A program made the position numbers and the translations under genes. A stretch of 64,000 nt of DNA, taken from NCBI RefSeq assembly GCF_040869045.1, contig NC_090324.1, positions 56,387,346 through 56,451,345 on the forward strand, given 5' to 3'. The notes under the pieces are model-generated. The model did not search any database and was not told the origin of the DNA. It saw nothing but the letters and a program-made list of their open reading frames with translations. This document shows, in pieces, positions 1-11,054 of the stretch. Source of the stretch: Eurosta solidaginis (lineage: Eukaryota; Arthropoda; Insecta; Diptera; Tephritidae). The first letter of the stretch is position 1; each line of letters opens with the position of its first letter.

Positions 1-67
1 CGAGTTTTGGATACTTTTCTTTGACTACTGGGTTCACCGGGCTATTCCCGGCATAAAGGTCCGACGC

Positions 68-673
68 TTATTTATAGAGTTCACCAAGGACCTGCTTGTG
101 TTTTTTCGCTTCATACGGCTGGATTCTCAGGTGCCGTATTTCCTCAAAATGCTTACAGAGATGACTCCTTAAGCCCCTAGGCGGTGCTGGTTCATCAATC
201 AGATTTCTGTTGGGATGCTCAGGTCTCTGGGTATTCAACAGGAACTGTTTGGTTAGCATCTCATTTCTCTCCCTGATGGGAAGTATTCTCGCCTCATTAT
301 GCAGATGGTGTTCTGGGGACATAAGAAGACAGCCCGTGGAAATTCTGAGAGCAGTATTTTGGCAGGCCTGTAGCTTCTTCCAGTGGGTAGTTTTTAGGCT
401 TGGCGACCATATGGGTGAGGCGTAGCACGTAATCGGTTGGCTAATTGCTTTGTAAGTAGTCATGAGCGTTTCTTTATATTTTCCCCAGGTACTGCCAGCG
501 AGGGATTTGAGGATTTTGTTACGGCTCTGAATTCTCGGAACAATTGCGGCTGCGTGCTCACCAAAATGTAGATCCTGCTCACACGTCACACCCAGATTTT
601 GGGGTGTAGGACAGTCGGTAGCGTAGTGCCATCGACGTGGATGTTCAAAATGGTCGACATTTGGGACGTCCAT
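68..673 (-). pseudogene. LINE RT thumb / C-terminal region
   Basis: This frame carries the post-catalytic region: LGVTCEQDLHFGEHA, LAGSTWGKYKETLMTTYKAI and CQNTALRISTGCLLMSPEHH. These are typical of the thumb and C-terminus of insect LINE polymerases that lack RNase H. The stop at 68 is probably premature, because decayed coding sequence seems to continue to the window edge. The frame overlaps the preceding RT piece by about 90 bases, which shows a frameshift near 600-670. Confidence 0.75.
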
Positions 674-2176
674 GTTGTAAATAAGGTCGCGGAAGATTTA
701 GTCGGTGATAATGCCAGGTTTCGCGAGGCGAAAAAACTGGAGAGATCAGGGAGGTAGCCGTTTATTTTATTGCATAGCTCATCGATCTTTGGGCCTGGGC
801 CTGTGGCCATTATTGTGCAGCCATCGGCGTAGGAAACGATAGTGACTCCTTCCGGTGGTGAAGGTAGCTTAGATATGTAGAAATTAAACAAAAGTGGGGA
901 TAGGACACCACCCTATGGCACCCCTTGTTTAATTCTCCTTGGTTTTGATGTTTCTCTTCTAAATTGCACCGATGCCTGCCGACCACCCAGATAATTTGCG
1001 GTCCACCTTTTAAGACATGAGGGAAGGGTATACCCTTCCAATTCTTGCCATAGCAAGCCATGGTTGACCGTATCAAAAGCTTTAGATAGGTCTAGCGCTA
1101 CGAGTACTGTACTATGGTGGGATAATTGATTTAAAACGCAATTTATCTGGGTGCTAATGACATTTAGCGCGGCGGTAGTGTTATGGAGTTTTCTGAAGCC
1201 ATGCTGATGTGAGGCTAGCTGAAAATTTGCTTGGAAATAACGGAGCAAAATGGCTCAAGTGTCTTTGCTACTGGCGATAGGAGAGATATCGGACAAAACG
1301 ACTCTCCTATGTTATCTGGTTTCCCAGGCTTTAGTTAGCGGGACCACCTTGGCCATTTTCCATTTCTCGGGTATAACAAAGGTGGAAAGAGAAAGGTAGA
1401 AAACATGCGCTAAATATTTGACACCCTCTTTCCCTAGGCTTTTAAGCATTGGCATGGCTATGCCGTCTGGGCCCACTGCTTTGGATGGTTTAGCGCGACC
1501 AATGGCGTCCTCAACCTCTTTAGTGGTGATGGTGATTGGTGACGCACTGAGTTTGTGTTTATGTGCGTGTCTATTGGCCCTCCGTCTAACTTTTTCGACC
1601 GTAGAATGCATTATATATTGTCGGCAGAAAGCGCTCGCGCATTTTTTCCCATGCGACAGCACTTTGTCGCCAAAAACGACAAAGTTTACCCACACCTGTA
1701 GAGAGGTTACAACTTCTTAGGTGCTCCTCCCATTTCGCCCACTTCTGTTCTTCCTCAAGCAATGTGATGCGTTGGTTTATATCCCTTATTTGGGGGTCGC
1801 CTGGATCAAGCTGTCTTATAAGGTCACGTTCTCTCGCTAAGTTTGCGGCCTCCGCCGGGAAGTGGGGCCGGATTTTGAGAATTCTCCCGGCGGAAATGAA
1901 ACGTGCCGTGGCGGATTCAATGACCTTACGGAAGGCACGCTCCCCTTGGCGGGCATCAGTCGGGATAGGGAGGGCAGCAAAGAGGTTGTCTATATAAGAT
2001 TTATATTTCTCCCACTCTCCTTTTTTGAGGTTTATGAAAGTGCGTTTTTCGGTGACGATGAAGTCTGCGGTACGCTCGAGCGAAATAGGTATAGGCAGGT
2101 GGTCGGATGCCAATGTTACCATCGGCTGCGAGTTACCATGACGCTGTGACGGCTGTGACAGCTTCCTACCATACAT
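586..2176 (-). pseudogene. LINE reverse transcriptase, broken
   Basis: The pieces in order are: end of EEP (SDHLPI) and a charged linker (1586-2176); RT fingers with GRAKPSKAVGPDGIAMPMLKS (1312-1695); the palm with HQHGFRKLHNTTAAL, ALDLSKAFDTVNHG and KQGVP (913-1248); then GGVLSPLLFNFYISKLP and the catalytic segment (586-891). The catalytic box reads YADG instead of YADD. Stops and frameshifts separate the pieces, and the ATG-like starts of each are not real starts. Confidence 0.8.
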
Positions 2177-2199
2177 TTATTGTGCTAAACGCCGTTCTT

Positions 2200-2691
2200 C
2201 TATTTGATCCGCCACTGTCGACGCCTACTGTCAGCCCGCAAGTTTGAGTGCCATACATCGTGGTGGGTATTGAAATCGCCTAAGATAATGCGATTGTTGC
2301 CAGTGAGTAAGGCTCTGATATTAGGGCGGTATCCACTGGGGTAACAGATGGCAGGGGGGATATAGATGTTGATGATTTCTAGGTTTGCATCGCCTGACCG
2401 GACAGATAGGCCTTGACGTTCTAAGGCATTGTCCCTGCGGTCGATGCCAGGATCAAATATATAATATTGCATAGAGTGGTGTATGATAAACGCGCGGCCG
2501 CCCTCATTTCCGCTCTCGCGGTATTTCCCGTGGACATTACACCCAGAGCAAGTCTGCAATGCAGATCTTGCTGTGAGTTTATTCTCTTGAATCGCAGCAA
2601 TGCGGATGTTGTGCCGCTTCATGAAATCAACTATCTCCGTAATCTTCCCAGTTAGTCCATTACAGTTTAACTGCAGAATTCTGTACTGCAT
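2200..2691 (-). pseudogene. LINE endonuclease (EEP/AP-like) domain, N-terminal part
   Basis: The first in-frame ATG is at 2691-2689; the frame is open slightly upstream. Family hallmarks seen are the opening strand YRILQLNCNGL, a catalytic-Glu-type segment AAIQENKL and ILGDFNTHHDVWHS. The domain nicks target DNA to prime reverse transcription. It stops at 2200, and the SDHLPI motif that normally ends the fold is read from another frame just downstream (about 2090-2110), so a frameshift or stop splits it. Confidence 0.75.
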
Positions 2692-3480
2692 AAGGGGAGA
2701 CGCCGCCACTCTGAGGTAAGTGACGGGTGATTACGCCTGGGTTGTGGAAGGCCAGGACGCAATTGCTGTTGTGGACCTGGGCTGGGCGTCGTTGGGCAAG
2801 CATTGGGGTACCCGGATGATTTGGGTTTGCGACCTGGCAACATGGCGCTATGAAACCCGTCGGGGGGTTGCCGTCGCGGAGACCATAACATCTAGGAAAG
2901 TGGCACCACCCAAGGCAGTAGCTACATTGGGCGGATGTCGCAAACATATATACTCTGTGCTAGCAAACGGTGCAAACGGAGGTAGGGACCAAGACTCTGT
3001 TTCCCTGACCTGAACGATTGCTGCCGGAAAAGAGGGGGATGGGAGAAGACGGGGGCAGGTGCTGATGCTCAGCATTGCTGCCGACTCTACTACGAAGGTA
3101 GTAGTTATGAGTGGTAGCAGCTGTTTGATTTGTTGGCCGTAGGGCGCGAGCAGCAGCGGGTAATTGTTGTGGCTTGCTGAGCAGCGGGGCTGCTGGAATA
3201 TAGTGGGGGCGCTTAGGCGTAGATTACGGGACGCCCTTGAGCGTGAACAGCAAGGAGCCACCAAATATTTATAAAACTTACGTGGACGTCGGGTTTTGGG
3301 ATCAAGCCCAGAACAACCTGTCCGATGCAACCATCCCTTACACGAGACACACTGAACAGAGTATGACCGTCCTAAACACATTCTTTTCCGGCAGATGCAG
3401 CAAAACCATTTCTCAGGACCGGGGTCAGGAGACGGACCCGGATTGGATTCGATGCGCTGGGAGGATGACAATTTGTGGGA
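2660..3480 (-). pseudogene. LINE ORF1-like protein: 2A-like motif plus two PHD-type fingers
   Basis: The minus frame carries RIESNPGP (3433-3456), close to the 2A ribosome-skipping core but with Arg where the canonical Asp stands. A Cys-rich block WFCCICRKRMCLG...VQCVSCKGWLHRTGCSGL follows. After a frame change near 2900 a second, similar block is read (CSYCLGWCHFPRCYGLRDG...APCC). Such a 2A-then-zinc-finger head is known from ingi/L1Tc-type and some CR1-type LINEs. The second block overlaps the start of the endonuclease frame. A frameshift between the fingers means that no single product is encoded. Confidence 0.6.
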
Positions 3481-3590
3481 AGGACGCAACAAATTAAATG
3501 GGGTCACACAGAAATGACAGTCCTTGGTCGGGAAAAATCCCGAGTCGCTCCGGTACATAGAACCGACTGCAGGAGCGTGCAGTGACGAGA

Positions 3591-3758
3591 GTAGCATTTG
3601 AAGCAGTTGTAGGAACTGGTGCACCTCGTCACTGTGTATCCTGGTGATAAAAAATTCAGGCAGCCTCTGATGGATTTTATGAATTTAATCCTTTCTACAG
3701 GGGGTAACTCGCAAAAGCGTGAACAGTTTCGTAATCTATGCTCAGAGGATTTACACAT
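3591..3758 (-). pseudogene. BEL/Pao gag fragment, degraded zinc knuckle
   Basis: The minus frame reads CKSSEHRLRNCSRFCELPPVERIKFIKS, then a CCHC-like CLNFLSPGYTVTRC and CFKCYSRHCTLL. This is the standard BEL/Pao gag pattern (Cys pair, helix, CCHC knuckle, CxxC-xRHHTLLH). The second Cys and the His of the knuckle are replaced by Phe and Tyr, so it is dead. The LINE on its left appears to have truncated or inserted into it. No LTR is recognisable nearby. Confidence 0.65.
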
Positions 3759-4552
3759 TTTACAAATTGATTTTATTGTTTGCTTAGATACTGACTAAGG
3801 TAGGATCGCTTTACCTGTGGTGGTGAGGTGGCGGCGCTTTGATGGTGATGGTGGTGCTTGGATGATGGCGGTGATTATAGTTGATGGTGACGATTAGAGT
3901 TGATGGGGGCACATATTTGGTATTTTCACAATGGTGAAATAGTCGTTGTTGTTGTTGTAGCACTGATTTGAATTGCTCAGGACAAGCCCTGTTTTCTGAC
4001 GCTTGTACTTCTGAAACAAATTGCTCTGGATAAGCCTTGCTTGCAACTCCAATTTAAGAGGCACTCAACTTTAAAATTTCACAGTTTTAATTATAAATTG
4101 GTACAACTTCAAAATTTAGTTATAAATTGAAAATAATTAAAAATCACAAATGTGGTCACACCGAAGGGGTAAATATTCTCGAATAATAATATAATGACCA
4201 GAAATGTCAACAATAAGAAAAAGAATGTATATACATATGTACACATGTAATTTGTCAATTCATCGTTGGGGATGCCAGCGAGGAGAAATATAAACTGGTC
4301 TAAAATTTGCCCCAACTGATGAGTATGACTCGTGACTCTTAACTCTAAAGTGGCTATACATATTTTGTATAAATAATTCAGGATATATAGTTATGTATAG
4401 CTTAATTAACACAGCTATAAATAAGGTACATGTGCCAATTCAATAAAAGTTCCCTATGCATAAATTCATGATAAAATATATTTAAGGTTTTTAATATTAA
4501 ACAAAAGGAATTTTTATGAAAAAATAATAGTCTTTTTGACATCGTCCCCGCC
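3759..4552. other. Intergenic, AT-rich with GGT/GAT and GTT simple repeats
   Basis: There is no supported gene. A GGTGGTGATG-like low-complexity tract (about 3820-3890) and a GTTGTTGTTGTTG run (about 3944-3958) are followed by AT-rich sequence with scattered stops in all frames. The frames at 4109-4315 are hydrophobic by base composition only. Confidence 0.6.
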
Positions 4553-4790
4553 CTAGGCGCGTTCAGCGGCTAGAGCCTCCTGGAGTTCTTGCAGCGTATA
4601 TAATGCATCTCGCACGAGGATTTGGGACACCGTTCCTCTCGCGTTAACGGTCTGCAGCCCGTGCGCGGTGCATCGAATGGTGCGTCGAGCGATGCTAGGT
4701 GCTGCTGAGGTGGTGTTGCCAGGGCGAGAGGGGGTTGCCCGGTGGGGGCAGGGGGTTCCGAAAGGGCTTGTTGACCAGGCCGGAGTGCCT
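4553..4790 (-). pseudogene. BEL/Pao gag remnant, 3' part split by the gypsy element
   Basis: This is the left flank of the gypsy insertion. When the element and one copy of the GCCT duplication are removed, the open frame coming from 13707 continues across the junction into this Pro/Ala/Gln-rich stretch and runs to a stop near 4570. It is therefore the distal part of the same gag-like remnant. The region is GC-rich, unlike its AT-rich surroundings. No catalytic motif is visible here, and the BEL/Pao label rests on the zinc knuckle in the other half. Confidence 0.55.
4787..4790. repeat. Target site duplication GCCT, left copy
   Basis: GCCT stands immediately before the left LTR (TGTGGCG...) and recurs at 13544-13547 immediately after the right LTR (...CTGTTACA). 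A 4-bp duplication is usual for Ty3/gypsy integrases. Confidence 0.8.
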
Positions 4791-5195
4791 TGTGGCGTTC
4801 CTTATGGAACTCCTTCAGAAAAATTGTTTTTGTGCGCACGCTAATGCACGCACGCTCCACTCAAACACCAAGAAAACAATCAAACACGAATTTTATGCTT
4901 AGTTTTAGTTTGGTTTAATTAGGTTTAGATATAGTTTTGTTTACTGTAGAATAAGAGTATTTTTTTGTAAGTAGTAGCACTTAATTAATTTAACGTAGAC
5001 TTAGATTTAGTTTTCTTTTTTGTAAATTTTTCGTACACGCCAAGTCTTTGCCAAAATTAATAATAATGGCCGCCTTTTCATTGCGAGCCGATCTCCCCGT
5101 TTTCAACTTGTTTCAACACCTGTTGTCCATTCACAATAGACAACAGGGTTGCACCAAGGTGGGAAACAGGGTAAGATCATAAGGCTGCTGTTACA
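4791..5195 (-). repeat. 3' LTR of the gypsy element
   Basis: This 405-bp direct repeat of 13140-13543 begins TGTGGCG and ends CTGTTACA on the plus strand, giving TGT...ACA termini. On the element's own (minus) strand a polypurine tract precedes it. It differs from the other LTR by a few substitutions and one extra G near 5156. Confidence 0.92.
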
Positions 5196-5208
5196 CCATC
5201 CCTCTTTT
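5196..5208 (-). promoter_or_regulatory. Polypurine tract of the gypsy element
   Basis: The minus strand reads AAAAGAGGGATGG directly before the 3' LTR. This is the position and composition expected of the primer for plus-strand DNA synthesis, and it fixes the element's orientation. Confidence 0.8.
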
Positions 5209-5348
5209 CGAAAAAAGTTTGAAGTCGACAAGTTGATCAGGTTTGTCGGCTTCAACCTTTTTGGGTGGTTATTATTCATCCCGATTGGGGAAAAAATTAG
5301 GATAATTTTGAGCTTTGCGGCAGATCTACCTAGGCTAACTTGGCTAGT

Positions 5349-5617
5349 TTAACTAATTACATTTATTTATATTTTAAGCCTACATATTTACATATATGAA
5401 TATTAATAGTTTATTTATTATTCTCTTTTTTTCTGTAAGTAGCTTATTTTATTTAATTAATTACATTTATCTGTGCTTTAAGCCTACATATTTACATATA
5501 TGAATATTAATAGTTTATTTATTATTCTCTTTTTTTCTGTAAGTAGCTTATTTTATTTAATTAATTGCATTTATCTGTGCTTTAAGCCTACATATTTACA
5601 TATATGAATATTAATAA
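5349..5617. repeat. Tandem repeat, period 104 bp, about 2.5 copies
   Basis: The block around CCTACATATTTACATATATG starts at 5379, 5483 and 5587, so the period is exactly 104 bp. The unit is AT-rich and contains TTATTCTC followed by a T-tract and CTGTAAGTAGC. It lies in the gypsy 3' untranslated region, between the integrase stop and the polypurine tract. Confidence 0.85.
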
Positions 5618-5885
5618 TTTGTAAAAAAAATTGTTTGTAATTCAAATTCATTTAATAGGTTTTGTGTATTAACTTATACGTACATTCTCTATTTGTTTAT
5701 TTTACTTACAATACGTATTGTTTCCTATCGTTTGACATATTTTTATTTAAATGTGCTTTTACTTAAATTAAGTATGGTTTTAGAGTATGAGAAATTTTGA
5801 TTTAAATTTGCTTTATTATCGAGGTGAAAAATAAAAAAATTTTTTTTGACTATCTCAAAATAAAATTGGGTACATCCGATTGTAT

Positions 5886-6995
5886 TTATCTAGGTACTCC
5901 TCTTATGCGGTTTTTATGTACCGTTTTGTATTTTTTATTTTCATTATCAAAAATGGTTACGTTTACACCGTCTATACTTGTTACTAGGTATGGGCCCTGA
6001 TATATGTTTTTATGTTTTTCCCGTTCTTTTTGAACTAAAACCATATCGTTTATGTTTACTACCATTGGTTGTGCATTTTTGTCATATGCATCTTTATTCC
6101 TTATTTTGTGTTTTTCTACTAACTCTTTAGCCAAGGCGTGGCATTTTTGCATTCGGTATTTTACTTCTTTTGAATAATTTTCGATATTATAAATTGGTTC
6201 AATTCTTTCGTTCTTCAGTTCAGATGGCACAATGGCCTTTTTACCAAAAATTAAATCAAAGGGAGTAAGTTTATTATCGAATACCGTATTTGGCGTTGTG
6301 TTATGCCAAAACGTAAAATATCGCAAATATGTATCCCAATCATCAAAGGAATCATTTAAGTACGCAGGTAGGTACTCGTTGAAAACTCTATGGTTTCTTT
6401 CGACAGTTCCTACGGTTTCGTGGTGATATGGTGTAGAAAAGTTGTGATCAATATTTAATAAACTGGTTAAATTTGCAAAAATTTCATTTTTGAATTCAGT
6501 ACCTAAATCTGATTTAATGGATTTCATAACACCGTATATTAAAATGAAGCCTTCGAATAGTGCTGACGCGATGGTTTTTGCACTTTTATCAGGTATTGAT
6601 ATTGTAACTAAGTATTTTGTCAGATCGCAGATTATGGTAAGCGCGAACTTATTACCATATCTCGATTCTGATAATGGGCCTATGGTATCAATTACGACAA
6701 TGTCAAAAGGTTTATTAGGAGTAGGAGTTAGAACGAGTTCTTCTTTATTTCCTATTTTCACTTTATTCAGAAGACATTTTTCGCATTTCCTAACATAACT
6801 AGCTATGTCTTTTGTCATGTTTTTCCAGTAAAATTTGTTTCGTAATTTGGCGTATAATTTTTTCGTTCCACAGTGACCTCCAGTGATGGGATCATTGTGA
6901 TAAATTGCTAATAATTTTGATTTTTGTTCCTGATCACTGATTGTTTCAATTGGATGCATTAAAATAATTTTTAAAAATTGTAAAAACCTATTTCC
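5886..6995 (-). pseudogene. pol: Gypsy integrase (pol 3' part)
   Basis: This is the C-terminal part of pol in the same frame as the upstream RT; an in-frame TGA (6998-6996) is the only separation, so the 6959 Met need not be a real start. It shows an H2C2 zinc finger (HCGTKKLYAKL...CEKC). The DDE core has the first Asp in VVIDTIGP, the second in KSDLGTEFKN and the Glu in TVGTVERNHR. The C-terminal strand region ends with VHKNRIRGV. It would insert the cDNA into the genome. Apart from the TGA it looks intact at about 357 residues from the Met. Confidence 0.9.
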
Positions 6996-9449
6996 TCATT
7001 CTTTAAAATTTGTAATTGTAATATATTTGAAAATTAAATCGTTTTTTGGCCATTCTATTTCCTTAATATTGCGTTTTCCGCCTTCTTTTTCTAGCCTCGA
7101 AAGTAAATTATCGAAATTCTTTATTTCGTTAGAAAATTCAAAATCAAATAAAATTGTTCTTTTATGCTTTATATGCGCGCATATTCTTAAAAATTGTTTA
7201 TTGTTTTTATCATGAAATATTTCTGATCTAATACGAGGAATTTTTTTTAACAAGTTATGAGTGAATTTATCAAACACGTTTAATGTTTGTATGTTTTCAC
7301 ATAAGTCTATATTTCCGGTAGAACTACATTTATCTTTTTTCTTACTCATAGCCCTAGTCGGAACTGCAAATATATTTTTGGTTGATTCTTTTATTTCGCC
7401 AATGGTCATGCGAGAAAGTGCATCCGCTCTTACATTTGATTTTCCCTTTATGTACTCTATTGTGAAATTGTATTCTGCCAACTCAAGTCTAATTCTAGAA
7501 AGTTTTGAAGATGGGTCTTTCATAGTGAATAAATAGACTAAAGGCCTATGATCTGATTTTACAATAAAGTGATTTCCATAAACGTATGGTCTGAATTGTT
7601 TAATGGCAAAATAAATGGCTAATAGTTCTAACTCAATGATGGCTTTCTTTTGTTCTGCCTCATTAAAAGATTTTGACGCATAACATATGGGTAAATCGCT
7701 GCCTTGATGTTCTTGACTGAGTATCGCTCCACATCCCGTCTTAGAAGCGTCTACTGTAATGGTGAACTCTTTAGAAAAATCTGGGTATTGTAATATCTTT
7801 GGTGACATTAGGGATGCTCTTAGTGCATCAAAGGCTTTATCGCATGATTCGTCCCAGTTAAATTCTACTCTTTTCCTATTCAGTCTGTTCAGAGGTGCTG
7901 CCAGAGATGCAAAGTTTGAAATAAAGCGTCTGTAGTAGTTGGCAAAAGCTACAAACCTTCTTACAGCGTCCTTGTCTGTTGGCTTAGTATAGTTACGAAT
8001 TGCGTCTATTTTAGATTCGTCTGGTGACAGACCTTCTGCTGAGCATTTGTGTCCTAGGAATGTTACTTCTGGTCTTAGAAAATTGCATTTACTTGGATTG
8101 AGTTTAAGGTTGAATGATCTACAAGTATTGAATACTTTAGACAAATTTTTAATGTGATGGGATTCGCTAGAGCCGATGACTATAATGTCATCTACATAAA
8201 GAAAAGCTACATTAGGGGGTATTCCTGAAAATGCGACGGTCATCATCCTAGAAAACGAATTTGGTGCAATGTTCAGACCAAATGGCAATACCTTCCATCG
8301 ATACGCTCCGCGATCAGTAGAAAATGAGGTTATATCGCGTGAATCTACGTGTAATGGTATTTGGTGGAATCCAGAAAAAAGGTCTAAGGTTGAGAAAAAT
8401 TTGGCTCTGCCAAGATTGTCTAAAATATCATCGATTCGTGCTAATGGAAATTTGTCTGCTATTAGCTTCTTGTTAACTGCGCGAAAGTCAACACACATTC
8501 GGTATGCTTTTTTGCCATTTATTTTCTTTTTAGGAACTAAGATAAGAGGACTGTTGTAGTTAGAATAGCTTTCTTCTATTAAATCATTTTCTAATAATTT
8601 TGTAACCTGTCTGTTAATTTCTTCCCGCTGCGAATAGGGTAGACGATAGTTCTTTATATACACTGGTTCGTTGTCGGTTAACCGCAATTTCTGCTCATAA
8701 AAATTATTTAACGTCATTTTATCGTTGTCAAGCGCGAATATGTCAGCATATTGTATGCATAGATCTAAAAGTTCAGATGGTGCATCTTTTGGAATTTGAT
8801 CTTTTAAAATCGAAGTTATTTCGTTAATTCGCTTCTCATCTGACTTAGTTTTGTCGATTATATAGACGTGATAATTAGATAAGTTTTCTGTTTTAATAGA
8901 GTTTTTGTTTACGAATTGTACATCACTTGTGGTATTGATTAATTTTATGACTGGGTTATTGGAGTTTGTAATGCATCTTGCGGTAAATACGCCTTTTTGT
9001 ATTTCTTGAGATTCAACGAAAAGTGGAGTTGTTGAGTGACCTAAGTCGAAAATTCGAAAAACTTCGCATCTTGGTGGTATGACACACATATCTCTTTCTG
9101 TTCCGTGTAGGATTGGCATAATGACTTTTTCTTTATTTGCCCCGAATGAGATGCTACTATTTGAATAATTTATTACACATTTATTGTAATGAAGAAAATC
9201 TTTACCCAGTATACCGTCTGATGGGATATTGAAGTCATCTTTTACCACATGTAAGCTGTGTTCGACTAGATTATTCGAAAAATTTAGGTTTATGTTTATT
9301 TTACCCAAAGTAGCAACAGAATCTGATGTAACGCCAGTGATATTCACTATTTCGTCATAGTTAATGGGAATGCGCTTATTTAAGCTAGAAATTTTAATTA
9401 GCGAAATATCAGCTTGTGTATCTAGTAAAAATGTACATAATTTGTTAGA
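6996..9449 (-). pseudogene. pol: Gypsy protease-RT-RNase H (pol)
   Basis: The open frame runs from just after a TGA (9452-9450) to a TGA at 6996. The protease segment is LLDTQADIS (Asp codon at 9422-9420), with Gln where most retroviral-type proteases have Gly. RT motifs are FSTLDLFSGFHQIPL, LPFGLNIAPNSFSRMM and the catalytic YVDD (8187-8198). RNase H has FTITVDASKTGCGAIL and ends in RADALSRM. The frame equals that of gag and integrase, so the copy has no net frameshift. A GTG at 9347 is not a plausible start; translation would more likely come from gag. Confidence 0.9.
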
Positions 9450-9515
9450 TCAGGTTATATGAGTTTCGATAAAATCTGAGTAGTTTAGGTTTAGACAAAA
9501 AAATATTTTTAATAT

Positions 9516-11054
9516 TTATTCGTTTATCTCCTCGTCCCTCAGTGTTCGCTGCTGAGGGGCGTCCAAGTTTAAAGAGCGAACGTTTGCATTATTTCGCGTA
9601 TTTGAACTTCCGGAGTTAGTATTGGTTCTGTTTTCTAGCCTATTTTGACTGTTGCTAGTATTACGCGAGTTACTATTGTTTCGATTGTCGTTGTTTTGCC
9701 TATAGTTGTTGTTTTGCCTATTTTGATTGTTATTATTGTATCTAGCGTTATTATTGTTGTTGTACCTATTGAAATTATTATTGTTTTTGAACCTGTTGAA
9801 ATTGCTATTGTTGTTGTATCTATTATTGTTATTGTAGTAGTTATTGCCTCTATTGTTATTGCGAAAGTTGGGTTGATTGTTAAACCTTGATCGAAAAGCT
9901 AATACCTGCCTTTCTGTAGCCTGATTGTTTTGTTCGACTATCATTTTTGCTACGACGTCTTTTGCGTCACTAAAGGAGGTTGATGCGAGAATTGATTTGA
10001 CTAAGTCTGAGCGCGTATTTAGCCTACAGACGTTTGCTGACTGTTCGACTGCCATCTCGTGCGCTTTGTCTTTTGATATTCCCTCGATAATTAGAGACCT
10101 CTCTAAAGCATCAGATAATTCCTCTACTCGTATAGCAAACTCGGTTAAATTATTGTTCGTAACTTTTAGTGAAGCTATTTTCCCTGCAACGACTTTTGAA
10201 TTGTCTGGCTTTATTCGACTTTTAAGAGCATCTTTAATTTCTTGGATAGATGTTATATTTGTCGGAATTGCTTCTCTTGCTTTCCCTTCGAGCTTCGATT
10301 TAACCAATAAAATGAAAGTTGGCACAAGATCTGGATCTATACATCCTTCTACTAGTTCAATTTTATCTATGAAGGAGTCTAGCGCTAAGGGGTCACCGTT
10401 ATAGTTTTCCCTAAATAAAGGCGCCCACGACCCAATAAACTATCTCTTTTGCTCTGGTGTAGCCATTATTGTTGGTTCTAGAAAACTAGTACGAGATTGG
10501 TTGGAATTTGAGAAAGTTGTTAAAAGCCCTAAAGAGTTGTTTGATGTAACGACTGGGTTATCGAAACCACAGAAGTTTTCTTGTAATGAAATATTTTCGG
10601 TATGAGGTAAAAAACAACTTTGTTCACCGATACGAGTGTCGAGTGTTTCCGGCTTTGATGAGTCAGAGAATTCCTCTTCTTCCTCAAATTCGATTTTGTA
10701 TGCGTCGAAGGATTCTTTTTCTTCCCGACCCATATCTGATATAAAAGTGTTATCTTGGACTAAGTCGATGTAGTTGGTTGGTACTTTAATTGTGCAGTTG
10801 AGTTTTGTAAAACATTTAATTAATTCTTCCCTACAACGTGATAAACTTTTATTCACAGCAATTGGCCTAGGTCGGTTTTCAAAATACCCGTTTGCCTCTA
10901 TTAAAATTTTATTATAAGACTCAATTAAAGAATTTTTATATTCATCTAACTTCTCTTGCCTTGTCGGTAAAGAAATACCTGTATGTAAAACGGGTTTTCT
11001 AATTTTAAAGAAATTTTCTCTCAATTCTTTGAATTTTGTTTCGAAATTTGACAT
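9516..11054 (-). pseudogene. gag: Gypsy gag with one in-frame stop
   Basis: The ATG at 11054 opens a coiled-coil-rich N-terminal region (EKLDEYKNSLIESYNKI). It runs to an in-frame TAG (10442-10440) just after MATPEQKR. The same frame then continues through the capsid-like region (DPLALDSFIDKIELVEG) to a very Asn/Arg-rich tail (about 9560-9870) ending in EEINE and a TAA. The tail replaces a CCHC knuckle; basic Asn-rich tails are known in mdg1/412-type gags. Changing the TAG alone would leave one continuous gag of about 512 codons. Confidence 0.85.

Larger units (their letters stand above)
1..3590 (-). mobile_element. LINE (non-LTR retrotransposon), jockey/ingi-like, 3' end outside window
   Basis: On the minus strand the order is 2A-like motif, PHD-type Cys/His fingers, AP-like endonuclease (EEP), reverse transcriptase and a C-terminal thumb region, which is a LINE layout. 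The frame changes several times, so this is a dead copy. The right boundary is set where BEL-type gag sequence takes over near 3590. The coding signal fades after a stop at 68, and the 3' end lies left of the window. The RT resembles insect proteins usually labelled jockey or BS polymerase, but I cannot fix the clade by eye. Confidence 0.8.

Noticed and set aside
2720..3013. Plus-strand frames opposite the first LINE (also 1418-1720, 1862-2149, 3237-3497)
   Set aside because: They are antisense shadows of LINE coding sequence without motifs of their own.
9645..9890. Val/Ile-rich open frame on the plus strand
   Set aside because: It is the reverse complement of the Asn-rich gag tail of the gypsy element, so its openness and hydrophobicity follow from AAC/AAT codons on the other strand.
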